64,000 bases of DNA. Source: Narthecium ossifragum. Lineage: Eukaryota > Streptophyta > Magnoliopsida > Dioscoreales > Nartheciaceae. The first letter of the stretch is position 1. Every line of letters begins with the position of its first letter. Location of the stretch: the NCBI GenBank assembly GCA_963920575.1, contig OY986971.1:23950145-24014144 (forward strand), written 5' to 3'. Of the stretch, positions 24,401-37,400 are shown piece by piece. The notes under the pieces are model-generated. The model did not search any database. It was not told where the DNA came from and worked only from the letters and a program-made list of their open reading frames with translations. A program made the position numbers and the translations under genes.

Positions 24401-27400
24401 CTGAAATCGACACTGATACCTGCATCTATTATCGGTTTTATAGCCCAATCATAACCAAGGGCAGCAGCTAAATGAAGCACACCTTGGCCCTCCTTATCCA
24501 AGACACTGGGATTGCTATTGTCAGAGACTTTGCAAAGAAGCCAAGCATGCAATTTTTCTTTCAGTGGTTCTTGACGCGACAGAGTTTTTACATTTTCAGG
24601 GAAAAGTTCTTTATCATCAGTCTGCTTTAATACATCAATCCACTCATCAGCTACATCAATGTCGGGGAAAACAAACTTTCTACTGTTATGAACGCCTTTG
24701 TCGCTGCCAATAGATACAGGAGCCGAATCGCCAATTGGTTCAAGAGATAGTAACTTCTCAAGACGTATATGGAGCTGAATATCATTCATACTCCTTCCAT
24801 ATGAGTCCGTAGTCTCCATCCGCTCAGTGTTACTAACCCGGAATTCAAATTCCCGCACTTCACTACAAGCTAACCTGTCAGAACACGTAACATAGAAAGG
24901 AACCCTTCCAGATCTATGAGGTGGAGTATGGCACCCTAGAATGCTGTCTGATAAAATATAAGCAGGAACTTCTACTCCACCAAACATACATGACCATTTG
25001 CAGTTTTCAACTTCATGTCTACTCTTCAAGAATTTGCCAGCAATTAGAACCTGTTTCGTCGAGAGAGAAACAATACTTAGAAGCAAGAAGACGGCATGCC
25101 AATCTATTTGAGCACAAATCAAACCATCTGATCAATGACAAATGTCTTGTGTTCCAAGACATACTTAAATCATTCAGAAGCTTTCAGGTAGACTTTACAA
25201 TTACCATAAATTAACATACCTCAGTTTCCACGCCAGTGTATGCCCAGCTTGGGAAGAAATCAGTTATGCTGAAAAGCTGGTCTTCGGAAAGTGAGGGGCT
25301 TATCAAGTATCCGTCCAATTGTTCTTGATCGGCCATACTAGACTCTTCCAGAACACTCTCACTTTCAACAGGATTCCAATAAAGCTCGGAACTGGGTTTC
25401 AAAGAAGAGCCAACCACATCACCAAGCTCTTTGCTCATCCATCTGGAGAAGCTGTCATGTTTTTTCAAACCATCTCCTTCGATGTTAGAGAGACCTAATG
25501 ACCCCTGACTCAAGAGGGATGGATAATTTGTATTTGCTTTGATTGGAAGATCTTGGTCCACATTGATATGTGAAGTAACAAGAGAATCAAATTCGGCATC
25601 AGAGATCTGTAACAAAATAAGTTAAAGCATCATAGAACTGCGAGCATATTCAGAACTTTCCTGATAAAGAGATGATCCATGATGCCTATAGACGGACATA
25701 TCTTCATAGCATTTCAAAGGAATTAGGGTAACCTCATTTCACTTGTTCTATACTGCAAGTACGATAATAATTTTGTTCTACAATCCAATAAAAATTGAAT
25801 GCCAAGCAACCAAGAAAAGGTCTAGCAACTCCAACAAAAACATGGGCATGCTAAAAAATAAAACAACCTTCCTAAAATTGATCCTACAAAAGGCTCTAAC
25901 TGAGACAAAAAACCTGTTGCCTCATGAGGATTTTTCCACATCAGGAAGGACATGAATGCATTACCTGCCAGCCTGCATTGTTATGAGCAACGGAAACATC
26001 CAATTGCCTGACACTCGGGTCATCATTGAAAAGTTCGCTAAATCTCAAAAGTTCTCTCCTAGTAGAGTCCCTAAAGTCATTAGGCTCGGCTGCAAGTGAA
26101 GGCTGGAAGGATTCAATTTGGAATCCAGTGTTAGAACTTTTTAGGACCTCGTCCCATGATGTCAAGTCAAGCTGCGGCCTAGATCCACTAAACGATAACC
26201 CAAGCCCAGACTGATCAATAATCTTGGTAATATCCTCTTGAGCAGCTGTAGAAATTTTAGAATCAGGCCCTGCCACTTGTGGTCCTTGATGATCATCTGA
26301 AACCATAAACTAAAGTTAGACAGTGGCCGAACAATATAAACACAAGCATGGGAAGTAACTTGAAAATGTCTCTTACATTGGTTATGTTGAAAGGGTGCTG
26401 AAACACAAGGCTTGCAATGAACATCCATCATGGATCCACCATCATACTGCTGCAACTCAGGGTAAGGGTTGTATCTGGCACTTGTTTGATAATTATCTGC
26501 TGCATCGAATTTCGCTTTAGATACACTGAAAGAAAGGATGCATGATTGGAAGTATGTATCAGTAGATTTATAGTTGGTGCAAATAATCATTCTTCCAGAT
26601 ATAGAAACTCTATCCTCAAATTCTTACAATTGACTCAGATGGTGAATACAATATTAGGAAGGAAGGGGTGACATTCTACCAGATTCCGCATCTTCATACT
26701 CTGATGTTTGCGTGCTGTTTGGGCTTCCCACATCTGTACTATGTGAAGGAAGAAGATTTTGATTTGTGAACGAACTAGAAGAAACAGGACTGTTCAAGTG
26801 AGCAGCCATTTCATCAACATCCCTAGTGCGACTCAAGCTTGTTTTATTACCCTGAGAAAAAACCGATAAACCGTTCCAATAAAATTAATACTTTAATTGA
26901 AGAAGAAGAAAGCTGTTAATTAAAGTGAATGCCCAGAGCCCATAACAGGCATATGAAGTTTAAAAGAGTGGAAACAGTTTTCCAACAAGAACCGTTTCAA
27001 GTTCCTCCAGAGTATGTGAAGGATATGCAACACTGGCAGAAGCATCCAGAGGAAAGCAAGTAAGTCTTACTTTAAGCTCTTACAACTTAGAACGTTTCAA
27101 AAATTTGTGAGATTTTCAAGCCTGGTGATTATCAATTTACAAGATATGACCCATGCCTGAGGAATTTATGGTCAATTTTAGTCCTTAACAGCTATTGATG
27201 CCAGAGGAAACAACGTCGATAGCTTTTAAGTAAAGTTTCGACTTCTATCAAACAAAGGCATACAGTCGGCATACAAACTGCTAAAACAAAGCCCAGATTT
27301 TAAAATCACGTTTAATTTCTAAAGTCTGAAAATGTTTCTAGTTTCTACATCCTAAACATACCAACTGGACATGAAAACTTGTCAAAGGTCTCAAAGAAAA

Positions 27401-30400
27401 CTTCAGAAATTACTCCGCCTAGGACGTGATCAGGTAACTTTAACTAAGATGCGTGGCAAACAACACTTATTAAACCCAATGTCAATCACAGTACCCCTCA
27501 TTAGGCAAAGAACAAAGACAAGGAAATCTGGTCTAGGTTTGTTAGTGCAACCAATCCGGTTTCCATGGAAGAGAGCAGCAGGGAGTTTAAAAGATTTTTC
27601 CCAGCTACAGTCATTTCTTTATCACTAGAAATGCAATTGCCCCTCAAAACTCTTACGAGACCAGGACTTAATGAACATAACCTATAGTCACAGATTACTG
27701 CACATGATCATATACTTAATTCAGAATCAAGTTAGAATAACATAGAATCTCAACCAGCAAGTAGTTGAATAGAAGATGCCATGAAGTGAGCAGGCTTAAG
27801 TTGATGGTAAAGAACATTGATTTCCATGCGGTAGGCATGGTCAAGTGCCATGCCGACAGGAAGCCTGAGCGGCACATCTAGTGTTGGCACAGACCATGCT
27901 AGTGACCGGCACGCACGACAGATGCCACTTGCATGGGTTATCCCCTCAGTCAAGAAAAATGAACTTCAGAGCTATTGTTAAATTAAATTTCGCATGCTGC
28001 AAGATCCAAAGACACCACTAGAGAAGAAATGACCTCTAAAACAAATTCAATCAGCAGGTACGGTGCAATAGTATGGTACTATGCTACGTGATTCTCAAAG
28101 TACATGCAACCAAAATATTAGAAGAATATATTGCAATCTCACCTTGACTTCGAGGTAATGCACAAGAACAATGTGCATGAGGTCCCTGAAAAAATAAAAA
28201 ATATATATCCTATTATTGATCTTATACATTTTGTAAAATACAATATGCTGCTCAACAAGATGCAAATTCTTGCCATGCCTTCCTACATATTTCACTCAAT
28301 TTGGCATCTAATGAACAGTAATCAACCAGTCAAAAGACTCAAAACAGGGGAAAGAAAAAAAAAAAACTGGTAAACAAGCATGAACAAATACGCACGTCTT
28401 GCGGAAAAGACGAGAAATAGAGGTAAGCATGATATAGTGATCAATTAACAACATGGAAAACACTATTCCAAAAAAAAAATTGCAAGACCGAAATACAACA
28501 TATCTGTCCAAAGATTGGATGCCTGAATTCTAGACATGAACTAACAATGTCTGGTAATGTAAAAATCTGGAAGCAAAGCATCAGATATTGACCCCCCAGC
28601 TTTAGATGAATGGAAGAATTGAAGTTGCCTGCACTTTATCCATGGGAATATAGAGACAGAAGGGGTCATTCCAAGTTGCTCAGTAGGTAGATTGTGTAGA
28701 GTGTTGATACCGCCTTTAGTTTATTCTTAGCATTTAATCATCTAAGATTGAGGCAGAAATGGACAAGCAAAATCAATCATGTAGCAAACCACAAGAATTT
28801 ATCTTTTGATCCCATTAGGTCGAAAAGAAAAAAGCAACAAAGTTTGAACCAGAAAAACATCCTCTTCTCTGTTATAGGGAATAGAAGGCGACTAGCAAAA
28901 CAATGAGCTAACCAGACTATCAAATAAGAAGAAGCCACACAAAGTATAGTCTTCATCTGGAACAAATTGTAGCCAAAGTAGGTCAAAAGTACCAAAGTCT
29001 TTCTTTACCTTCACTTTCATAAGCATTCTTCAAGACATCTAAATGTGGGACAGTTTTTCTTTATGATTAGTTGACCCTTTTAAACCATTTGAGAAAATGA
29101 GAAAATGCCCATAGCCAGATGAAGACTATACTTTAGAGGATGTGTGTGTGTGTGGAGGGGGGGGATGTTATGGGTAGTATGAGTTGCATGTTGCATATCA
29201 CATGCGACCAGTAAATTCAATGTAAATCAGAACAGAAAGAAGAATGTGCAACAAGATGAATCCAAAGAAGATAGTTGTTCAGTATACTTGATAAGTAGTC
29301 ACTTAGGGCGCGTTTGGCGCGCCCCAGATCCCGCGAATCCGCGGGATCCGGGGACGCGCGGATTCCGCGAACCGGGATCCGCGCGTTTGGCGCCGTCGCG
29401 GATCCCGGTCGGATCCCGCGAAATTGGAATCCGCCTGAGGCGGATTCCAATTTCGGCGTCCCGAAATTTTTTCGGGACGCCGATCACGGAATCCGCTCCG
29501 GCGGATTCCGCGGATTCCATTCCGCGGATCCGCCGGAGCCAAACGCCCCCTTAGTGGATATTGGAGATTCAACACGAGCTATAGAACCAAACAATCATTT
29601 AACATGTCAACATAAGAGCCAAAAACAAGCAAAAGAAGCAACTATAACTTTACAGATAACATAATTCCAGTCATTCATTCTGCAGAAGTAAGCAAGTGAT
29701 AAATAATATCTCACCCTACATTCTAAAGTAGGCAAGCAAAATAGGTAGTGGATGTAGGCAAGGGAAAGCATATATACTCACTCTTCCAACATCCAGTAAC
29801 TCCGTCTTTGAAAGTTCTCATTCTCTTCTCCATGGGCATAATAGCAGTGCAGTACATCAACACTTTCAGCCTAAAATTGCAGCAATTTCCACATTTACAT
29901 CGTGATAACCCGAAATAACTAAATAAAGATAAAACATTTGTAACAGAAGCTCTATATGTCTAGCTTTATTGAGGACAAGTGACTGGATAACACTCATTGT
30001 ATTGTACATAGTTTAGACATTGAATCAAAAGGGTGCTCACAGAAGGGAAGGCACTTACATTCCAAAGAACAAAATATGAACAGAGCTAGGTAGCAGAAAA
30101 TTAAATCCTAAAATTAAAGGTAAAATGAGAAATAATACAAGACAAGCAAAACATGATCATTCACTAAACAAACTTACAATATCATGATTGAAAGAAAGTT
30201 AAGCAAGCTAAGACAGATGCCCATTGGTGATACTTTTTAAACTCCCGCAGAGAGGTTACCTAGAAAGATGGAATTTCATGAAGATTCTGTCGGTTCAGGA
30301 TCCACAGGCTAACCAACCATACCAAAACTCCGGAGTGATAGTAGGAGGACCCATATTGCCTTTACCATAGAGCTGCAGTCGACCGGACGAATCGACCGCC

Positions 30401-31369
30401 AGCACCACTGGCAGCGCAGACACGCTGCCCGGGTCGGGTCCGTTAGGAGCCCACCCTGCACTCGAGCCACCCAGGCCCTCCGCACAGGGCCAACCACGGT
30501 GACCCCAGGGGGTGACGCTGGCCCTGGGCCTGCAGCCTGGCCCACAACCTGGGCACCCAGCCCATCTAGCCCGCAACCAAGGCCTGCAGCGCCCAGTCAC
30601 CAACCAACAGATTCCACTCCAAATACCTTCCAACTTGTTCACAACAAAACCGCCTACATACAAACAATTTCTAATGTATTAACCTATTTGTAAGATGACT
30701 AAGATAATATATTTTTGCAATCATTTCACCTTTGATGGAACTTCACTATTGCTAGCTATAATTCTACTTTTGCATCACCTAGTGGATATCATTCACCATC
30801 AAGCTTCATGAAGAATCATTTAATATTGGAGGGGCACCTTTTCACCAGAAGCCCTTCTCTAGGATGACACATACACTCCAAAACAAGAAATCCATAATGG
30901 GGCAACACAAATAGGGCATCATGGAAAGAGTTCTGCCAAGAATCCTGCAATAGAATTCCTATTTGCTACTCAAACCACTAGAACGAAGAATAGGAAGGCT
31001 GGACTACCAGGTACAGAAATTAAGGATCTCCTCATCCTCAACATTATTCTAGCAATATAACACTCAATGTATCTAGTTAATTAAAAAGCTTAACTATAGG
31101 ACACAATTGTAAACTTGGCCTATGTTTCCAGCAGTCGTAGGTTTGTAGTCAAGGGTGTCAATCCAGTTCGTAGTTCACAAACTATTCGAGTTCAATTCGA
31201 TATTCAGATCGAATCCAACTCGTTCGTTAGCTAATGAGCCGAACAAGAGCTGAAAGTTTGAGCTCGAAATATAAACCATAAGGGGCGAATTAAAACGAGC
31301 CATGTGGCCCGGACCCACACTAGTGTACATATATAGATGTAGAGAGAGACTCTCTATATAGAGAGATAT

Positions 31370-31409
<40 letters not shown>

Positions 31410-34400
31410 TCATGTATATCTACATACGATCCCATATATATAGGTGGGGAGAGAGTATGAAAAGCAGGCGCCAACCCTCCCCACCTCTCCCTCTCTTTCT
31501 CAACAACATTGGAAACCAAGCATGCCCCTCTCCCTCCCTCCCTCTCTCCCCCTCTCCCCCTCTCCCTCTCTCGTAAAAGTAGGATGGAGGTGGGCCCCGC
31601 CCTCCCTCTCTCTCTCTCGGTAAATTGAAAACCACTTGAATGCATGCATGCATTAGTCCCACATTGCCTTATCCTAGTAAAAGGTAGGTAGTTTAAATGT
31701 AGTATGGTTGTTTGAGGCTTGTATAGTTTGTTGAGTTAGAATCAATTGACTTGGTTGGTTTGTGGTTTGAGTTTATTTGAGCTGGTTCAATTCTTGCTTT
31801 GTGTCTAATGTAAACCGAGCTGCTCGAGCTGGCTCGAGTGGAACCGAAACGAACTTGATCTATAAGTTCCCAGCTCAAATTGAACTCGAGCTGAACCTGA
31901 GCCATGCTCTAAGAATTCCGAGCCGAACTCGAGATGGCTCCAGTTCATTCGAGTTCAGGTCGTTTACACCCCTACCCGTAGCTACAGATTCTGAATTCTA
32001 GCTTTAGGTTCCAGGCTTGCAAATTAAAGTTTCTCAAGAAACATGTTGGTTACTGCTGTTAGGAAGCAGCAGTTAAGCCTAGATGTTTGTCAAAATAAAT
32101 TGCCAATTATATTTGCAATCTAGCTGTCCAAAATACCCTCTGAAACTTTATTAAGTGTCCAACAGAACCTAAAATTTGTCATCTACTAAGAGCAGACAAA
32201 GAAAGACCTTTCGCTACCAAAAAGCGAAAGAGAGGCGAAACAGATGAATGAGTGATTTAGACAAGGAGAACGACATATAAGAACAGACAGGTTTAAACAA
32301 GGACGAATAGTTGAAAAGGGCAAGAACCAATTTGTCCCAATGAACTACCATTAAAGCTACAAGCACGTCCCTAACCAGGTAAAAGCCGCTTTCTTCATCT
32401 AAAAAAGAAGACGATTTAAGCTGAAAATAAAAATATAAGTCCAAAAAAACATGTCAGATAGATCTTTTTTGAAGCTAAAAGCTAGGAGCTGCCTTTTATA
32501 AGCTTGCGGCACACATGCCCTCGAAAACACCAAAGTCCATTTCCCTAACCAGGTAAAAGCCGCTTTCTTCGTCTAAAAAAGAAGACGATTTAAGCTGAAA
32601 AAAAAAAATGAGTCCCAAAAAAACATGTCAGATAGATCTTTTTTGAAGCTAAAAGCTAGGAGCTGCCTTTTATAAGCTTGCGGCACACATGCCCTCGTAA
32701 ACACCAAAGTCCATTTCCCTAACCAGGTAAAAGCCGCTTTCTTCGTCTAAAAAAGAAGACGATTTAAGCTGGAAAAAAAAATGGGTCCCAAAAAAACATG
32801 TCAGATAGATCTTTTTTGAAGCTAAAAGCTAGGAGCTGCCTTTTATAAGCTTGCAGCACACATGCCCTCGTAAACACCACAGTCCATTTCAGCTGAGGAT
32901 AATAACATAAAAAATGTAGCCCTATTTTGTTTTTGCAATGGTTTTTCTGCTGAAAAGGCGTATAACGTTATAGTGACGAGAAATAAATCGAGTTCCTCGA
33001 TCTCATGAAGTTAACGAACTTGACACTCCTCCAACCATATGTCGTCACTTTTTATTTATTTAGATTAGATGAAGTGAAGCATAGAATTGACCCTCAAAAG
33101 ATACTTTTGCACTTGAAGAGCCTCATTATTCACGTTTATGTAGAGAATATTAAGAAGATTAATCATTAAAATCAAAATCACCAAAATGTATAAGGTATTT
33201 GATGTATATAAGCCAAAATCATTGCTATCTCTACAGATAGACCACTAGAGTCCATACCAAGGATTGCCATACCGGTGGCATGACCCATGCCAATAATTGA
33301 ACGACAGGATAGGGTACGTATTGTCAGGGGTTGGAGCCCATGACACGACCATGGCACGAGAGATCTTGAAGATGGCGCGGCGAAAGTTGAAACTAACAGA
33401 GTGGTCCTATCAAGCGGGACGCGCGACGAGACAACCAGGGAGGCGCACAAGCAATATTCACGCGCCAAAGGAGTTTGGCACGCATCATGGCGCGGCAGGA
33501 TGCGGCACGACGCGATGCGGCATGACAGGACGCAGCGGATTTCGAAGATGGCACGGTGGCCCGAGACAAGACGAAGTACGACGTGTCATGCGAGGAGGCA
33601 AGCGAGCGTGACACGCGCCAAGGCAACCCAGGAAGGCGCGCGGGGCATGCGCGCGTGCGACACGTGTGATGGCATGCAGAGCGCACGCGCGACGAAGCCA
33701 GACGGCCAAGTCCGAGTCGGACTAGGACTCAGAATGCCCAAGCGTGACGCGATTGGCCAGCTAGAGCAAACCAGCCATGCAAAAGTCCTAATTCCACTTG
33801 GATTGGGATCTTGGAAGGACTTGACGCAGAAAAATAAAGGTTTTGGCACAGGGAAAGTCCTAGTTGTGTGGGAGTTCTAGTGGGACTAGGACTCGACTCG
33901 TCCGGCGGAAGGCAGTTAGGCCATGGAGGCCAAACTGAGCGTGCAAATGTCCTAATTCCACTTGCCCTAGGTCTCCAGCATGGGATGACACGACAAATAT
34001 GAAATATGGCACAGAGGAAGTTGTCCTTAGCTCGCGGAAATAAAAAGGAGTCCTATTTCGAGCCAAAGTGCGACAGATTTAGACAAATAGCCATCTTTGG
34101 CAAGTCTTAACTTATGTAGAGTTCAAATAGATTAGGAAGCTTTGTAATTTGCTGATTGCATGTTTGGATAAGCATGAAGACTAGGACTTGGAGTTGGACT
34201 AGGAAACTTGACTTGTTGGAGCAAGTCATGGACTCTCCTCCATATAAGAAAGAGGTCAGTTAGATGTGGGGGCATCTGGGTTATGGGCAAACTCACGGAC
34301 TGAAGATCCATGAGGGATTGAGAGATCGTGAGGTAGAAGAATTGGGTGGTTCTTCTAGGGTTTTGGGTTGAGAGCTTCTTGTATTGAAAGTGATTGTACT

Positions 34401-37400
34401 CCAAAGGGTTGGGAGCAAGAAAAGAGTACTCTTGTAATCACTAGCCAATAAAGAAGTTAGGATCTCATCCCTTACCCAAAATTGGTGTGGGTCTTGTGTG
34501 CGTGCAAGGCAAAAAGAAGGGCTGGTTAAGAGGCAGTCGGGCTGCCAGGCGGAGTGCACAAGTGGTGCACAGATGGCGCGCAGACGACGCGCAAGCGAAG
34601 CACAAACGGCGTGCAGGGCGTGCGGCGGCGGTGCGCGGGCTCGAAGGGGTCTCTTGGCGCCATCACTGGGCAACGATAAGGCGAAAAATTATCGACCCTC
34701 TTGCCCCGTGGCACGTACCAACCGTACATATCATGTTAGACCGGTATGTACCGGTAAGCACCCTTCCCTCTCCCTTCCCTTTTCTATTCTTTTCCCCTCT
34801 CCTCTCACACTGACATTTTACTGTAGCAAATGGGTTTCGGGGATTGTTTACGAACCCGGCTCCAAGCCGGTCGATAAATACCAGCCGGTACAACAACCCT
34901 TGGTTCATCCATAGGAGAAATCACGTGGTTTCTGAAATTCCTACATCCAATACTTGCTGCATTTAACAAGACTAGTGTGAGTCGTGACCTCTAAATTCAT
35001 AGCACATATCCTCTACCCTATACAGAACAAGTTTAGTTTGACTCATACCAAGTTTACCCTCATACCAACGACACAGATCAGTTTGAATCACATCCAAAGG
35101 CGCATAATAATCAATAAAGCCTTTGAATGGGATTCAAGAGATCTAGCCAGTGGATGAGATTCAAACCGATATGGGCCATTGGAATGATAAAATGAGGAAA
35201 GCCTTACTATGAGGCAAACTGAACTCATTCAGAAGTACCCAAGTTATATTGATGTTTGTTGCATTCAAGACTATTTTCTATTCAGAATGGACAATACTGC
35301 ATTTACTCGTTCTATATCGATGTTTATAGCACTTGAGATGCTATACTTTCTATAGTGGATAATAATCTGCATGTGGCCCCTAGTTCCCATTGCATGCCTA
35401 AGGTTGAACCAACACCGTGGTAAACATGAACAAAAAATGCCGTTGCAATGTCGTAAGCATTATTTGGAGGCAAGTATTGAGTCGTGTTCGAACAAACTAA
35501 GGCTACTTTTAATTCAATGGCATGCTTTCCCAAGCTTATGCGTCATAGTGTCACATACCTGAACCTGTTTGAAGGTACAAAAATATCATCAAATTGATCT
35601 CCCACGTACTATAGATATGTAGCCATAAATACGAAGAACATGGCACTAATAACTAAATCAAATCCCTATGTTTCTAACTTGCTTATATGAAAACGGTCAC
35701 GAGCACATCAGCTAAGGACATGCATGAAATTCTGTAGATTTATAGCCATAAAAATAGCCATATTACAAAGGGGTCACCCATATAAGCCCGCATGCATGGC
35801 AAAACTCATGCTGCTTGTTTGCAGTAAAAACGTTTTTTATGCGGTTCTCTTTCTACAGTTTTGTTACAAAAATAATCACTCCATGATTACTAAAAACAAG
35901 TTACTATATCACATCGGTCTAAAAACGAATGAAACATATGTTCAGGTTTGCGGTAGACTTACTTTTAGCCTCTCATGAGCTTCTTTCACAGTTTTTCCAT
36001 CCTTTTTCTTCCTCCAGATATGACCATCTTTTCGAAAGTACCTCAGGACCTTCCGATCAAAGAGAAAAAGAGAACCACCTGATCGAGCGAATGCAAGTCA
36101 TTTTACTGTTTGCCTTAGATGAACATTATACAAAATGGGTTGACCTATATATAAAACTAGTGGGGCCCCTGCCACTTGGCAGGGTAACACCCATCAACTT
36201 CCCCCATTAACCATTAACCACCCACAACCCTTTCCTCTTCATTAACCACCTCCCCCACTAAAGGCTCCACCTAGGACAATCAAAAATTAACTTATAACTA
36301 TGCTGCCATATAAGGATGATGGCCTGCTCCATAGCACATAACCTATTATGAGTCAATTAGATTTCTTAAATCTCTTTGATGGACATACCAATAAAATTTA
36401 CCTATTAATCAAATCGAAGGCCAGAACATGCCCACCAAGTCATGCACAAAATGATAAGCAAAAGCCAGGAGAAGCGAGCAACAACACTTCATGTTTTCAT
36501 TCAATAGTGATTATATGGCTTAAAACTCCATTGTGCATGTTACATTGAATTTGGCTACCTTGAAACGTAGAAGGATGAATTACTTCCGATACGCACCGTG
36601 ATGAAGAAAAATCACATCTATCCTTTAAGAGAAAAATGAAAATCATACACATTTTTATGCTACAAATGCTCCTTGCTTCCTGATTTAACCATTCCCATTA
36701 CAACAAAACAGGTTTAGCAAGAAATGGCATAAGCAGGAAAAAAACATCAGGATATACTATACAATGTGGGAGAATTTTGCAAGTAATTTTGCCAATATGC
36801 TTTCTTTTTAGCAGCCAACTTTATCAAGTAGAGCTAAAATTCAGAAAAACTTTTCATTGCGTGAACTCAAAAGGAATAGTGATCTGAATACATGTAGTCG
36901 GAAATCTACACAAGTGAGAGCTCAGTCGGGAATAAATTCCATGATATAACAAATTTAGGAAGAGAATGTATACTAGGAGGTCTATTTGGAGGCTCGGGGG
37001 CGATATGAAATTTCCGATAGTTCCGGAGAATTTCGCAAATTTCAGTAGGCCGCAACCATCGATGTTGAGCTTCCAATAATATCTGCTCGATATCTGTGCA
37101 TAAATACGAAGTATAAGATTCATAAGAATACCATACAGTCTATATAGTGAAAATCAAAAAGATAAAAAAGTAAAAGGGGTTAGATGATAAATTTGACGAG
37201 CTTTTATCCAGCTAGAAGTTCGGCACTATTGGAATGAACTTAACCTAGACTAAGATGACGGCAGAACCGCGTGAACAGAGATGGGACTTTTAGGTTTTAC
37301 ACCCAAAGAGAAAAAGGGATCAAAGAGATTGGAGGCCATTTCATTGGACCATACATCATGATAAACCCTAGAAACATGTAAGTATTATGAGGATAAGAAG

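Noticed and set aside
33319..34658. A definite LTR with tRNA-Asp primer site
   Set aside because: The primer match is partial and no second LTR or target duplication was found, so it is listed only as a possible element.
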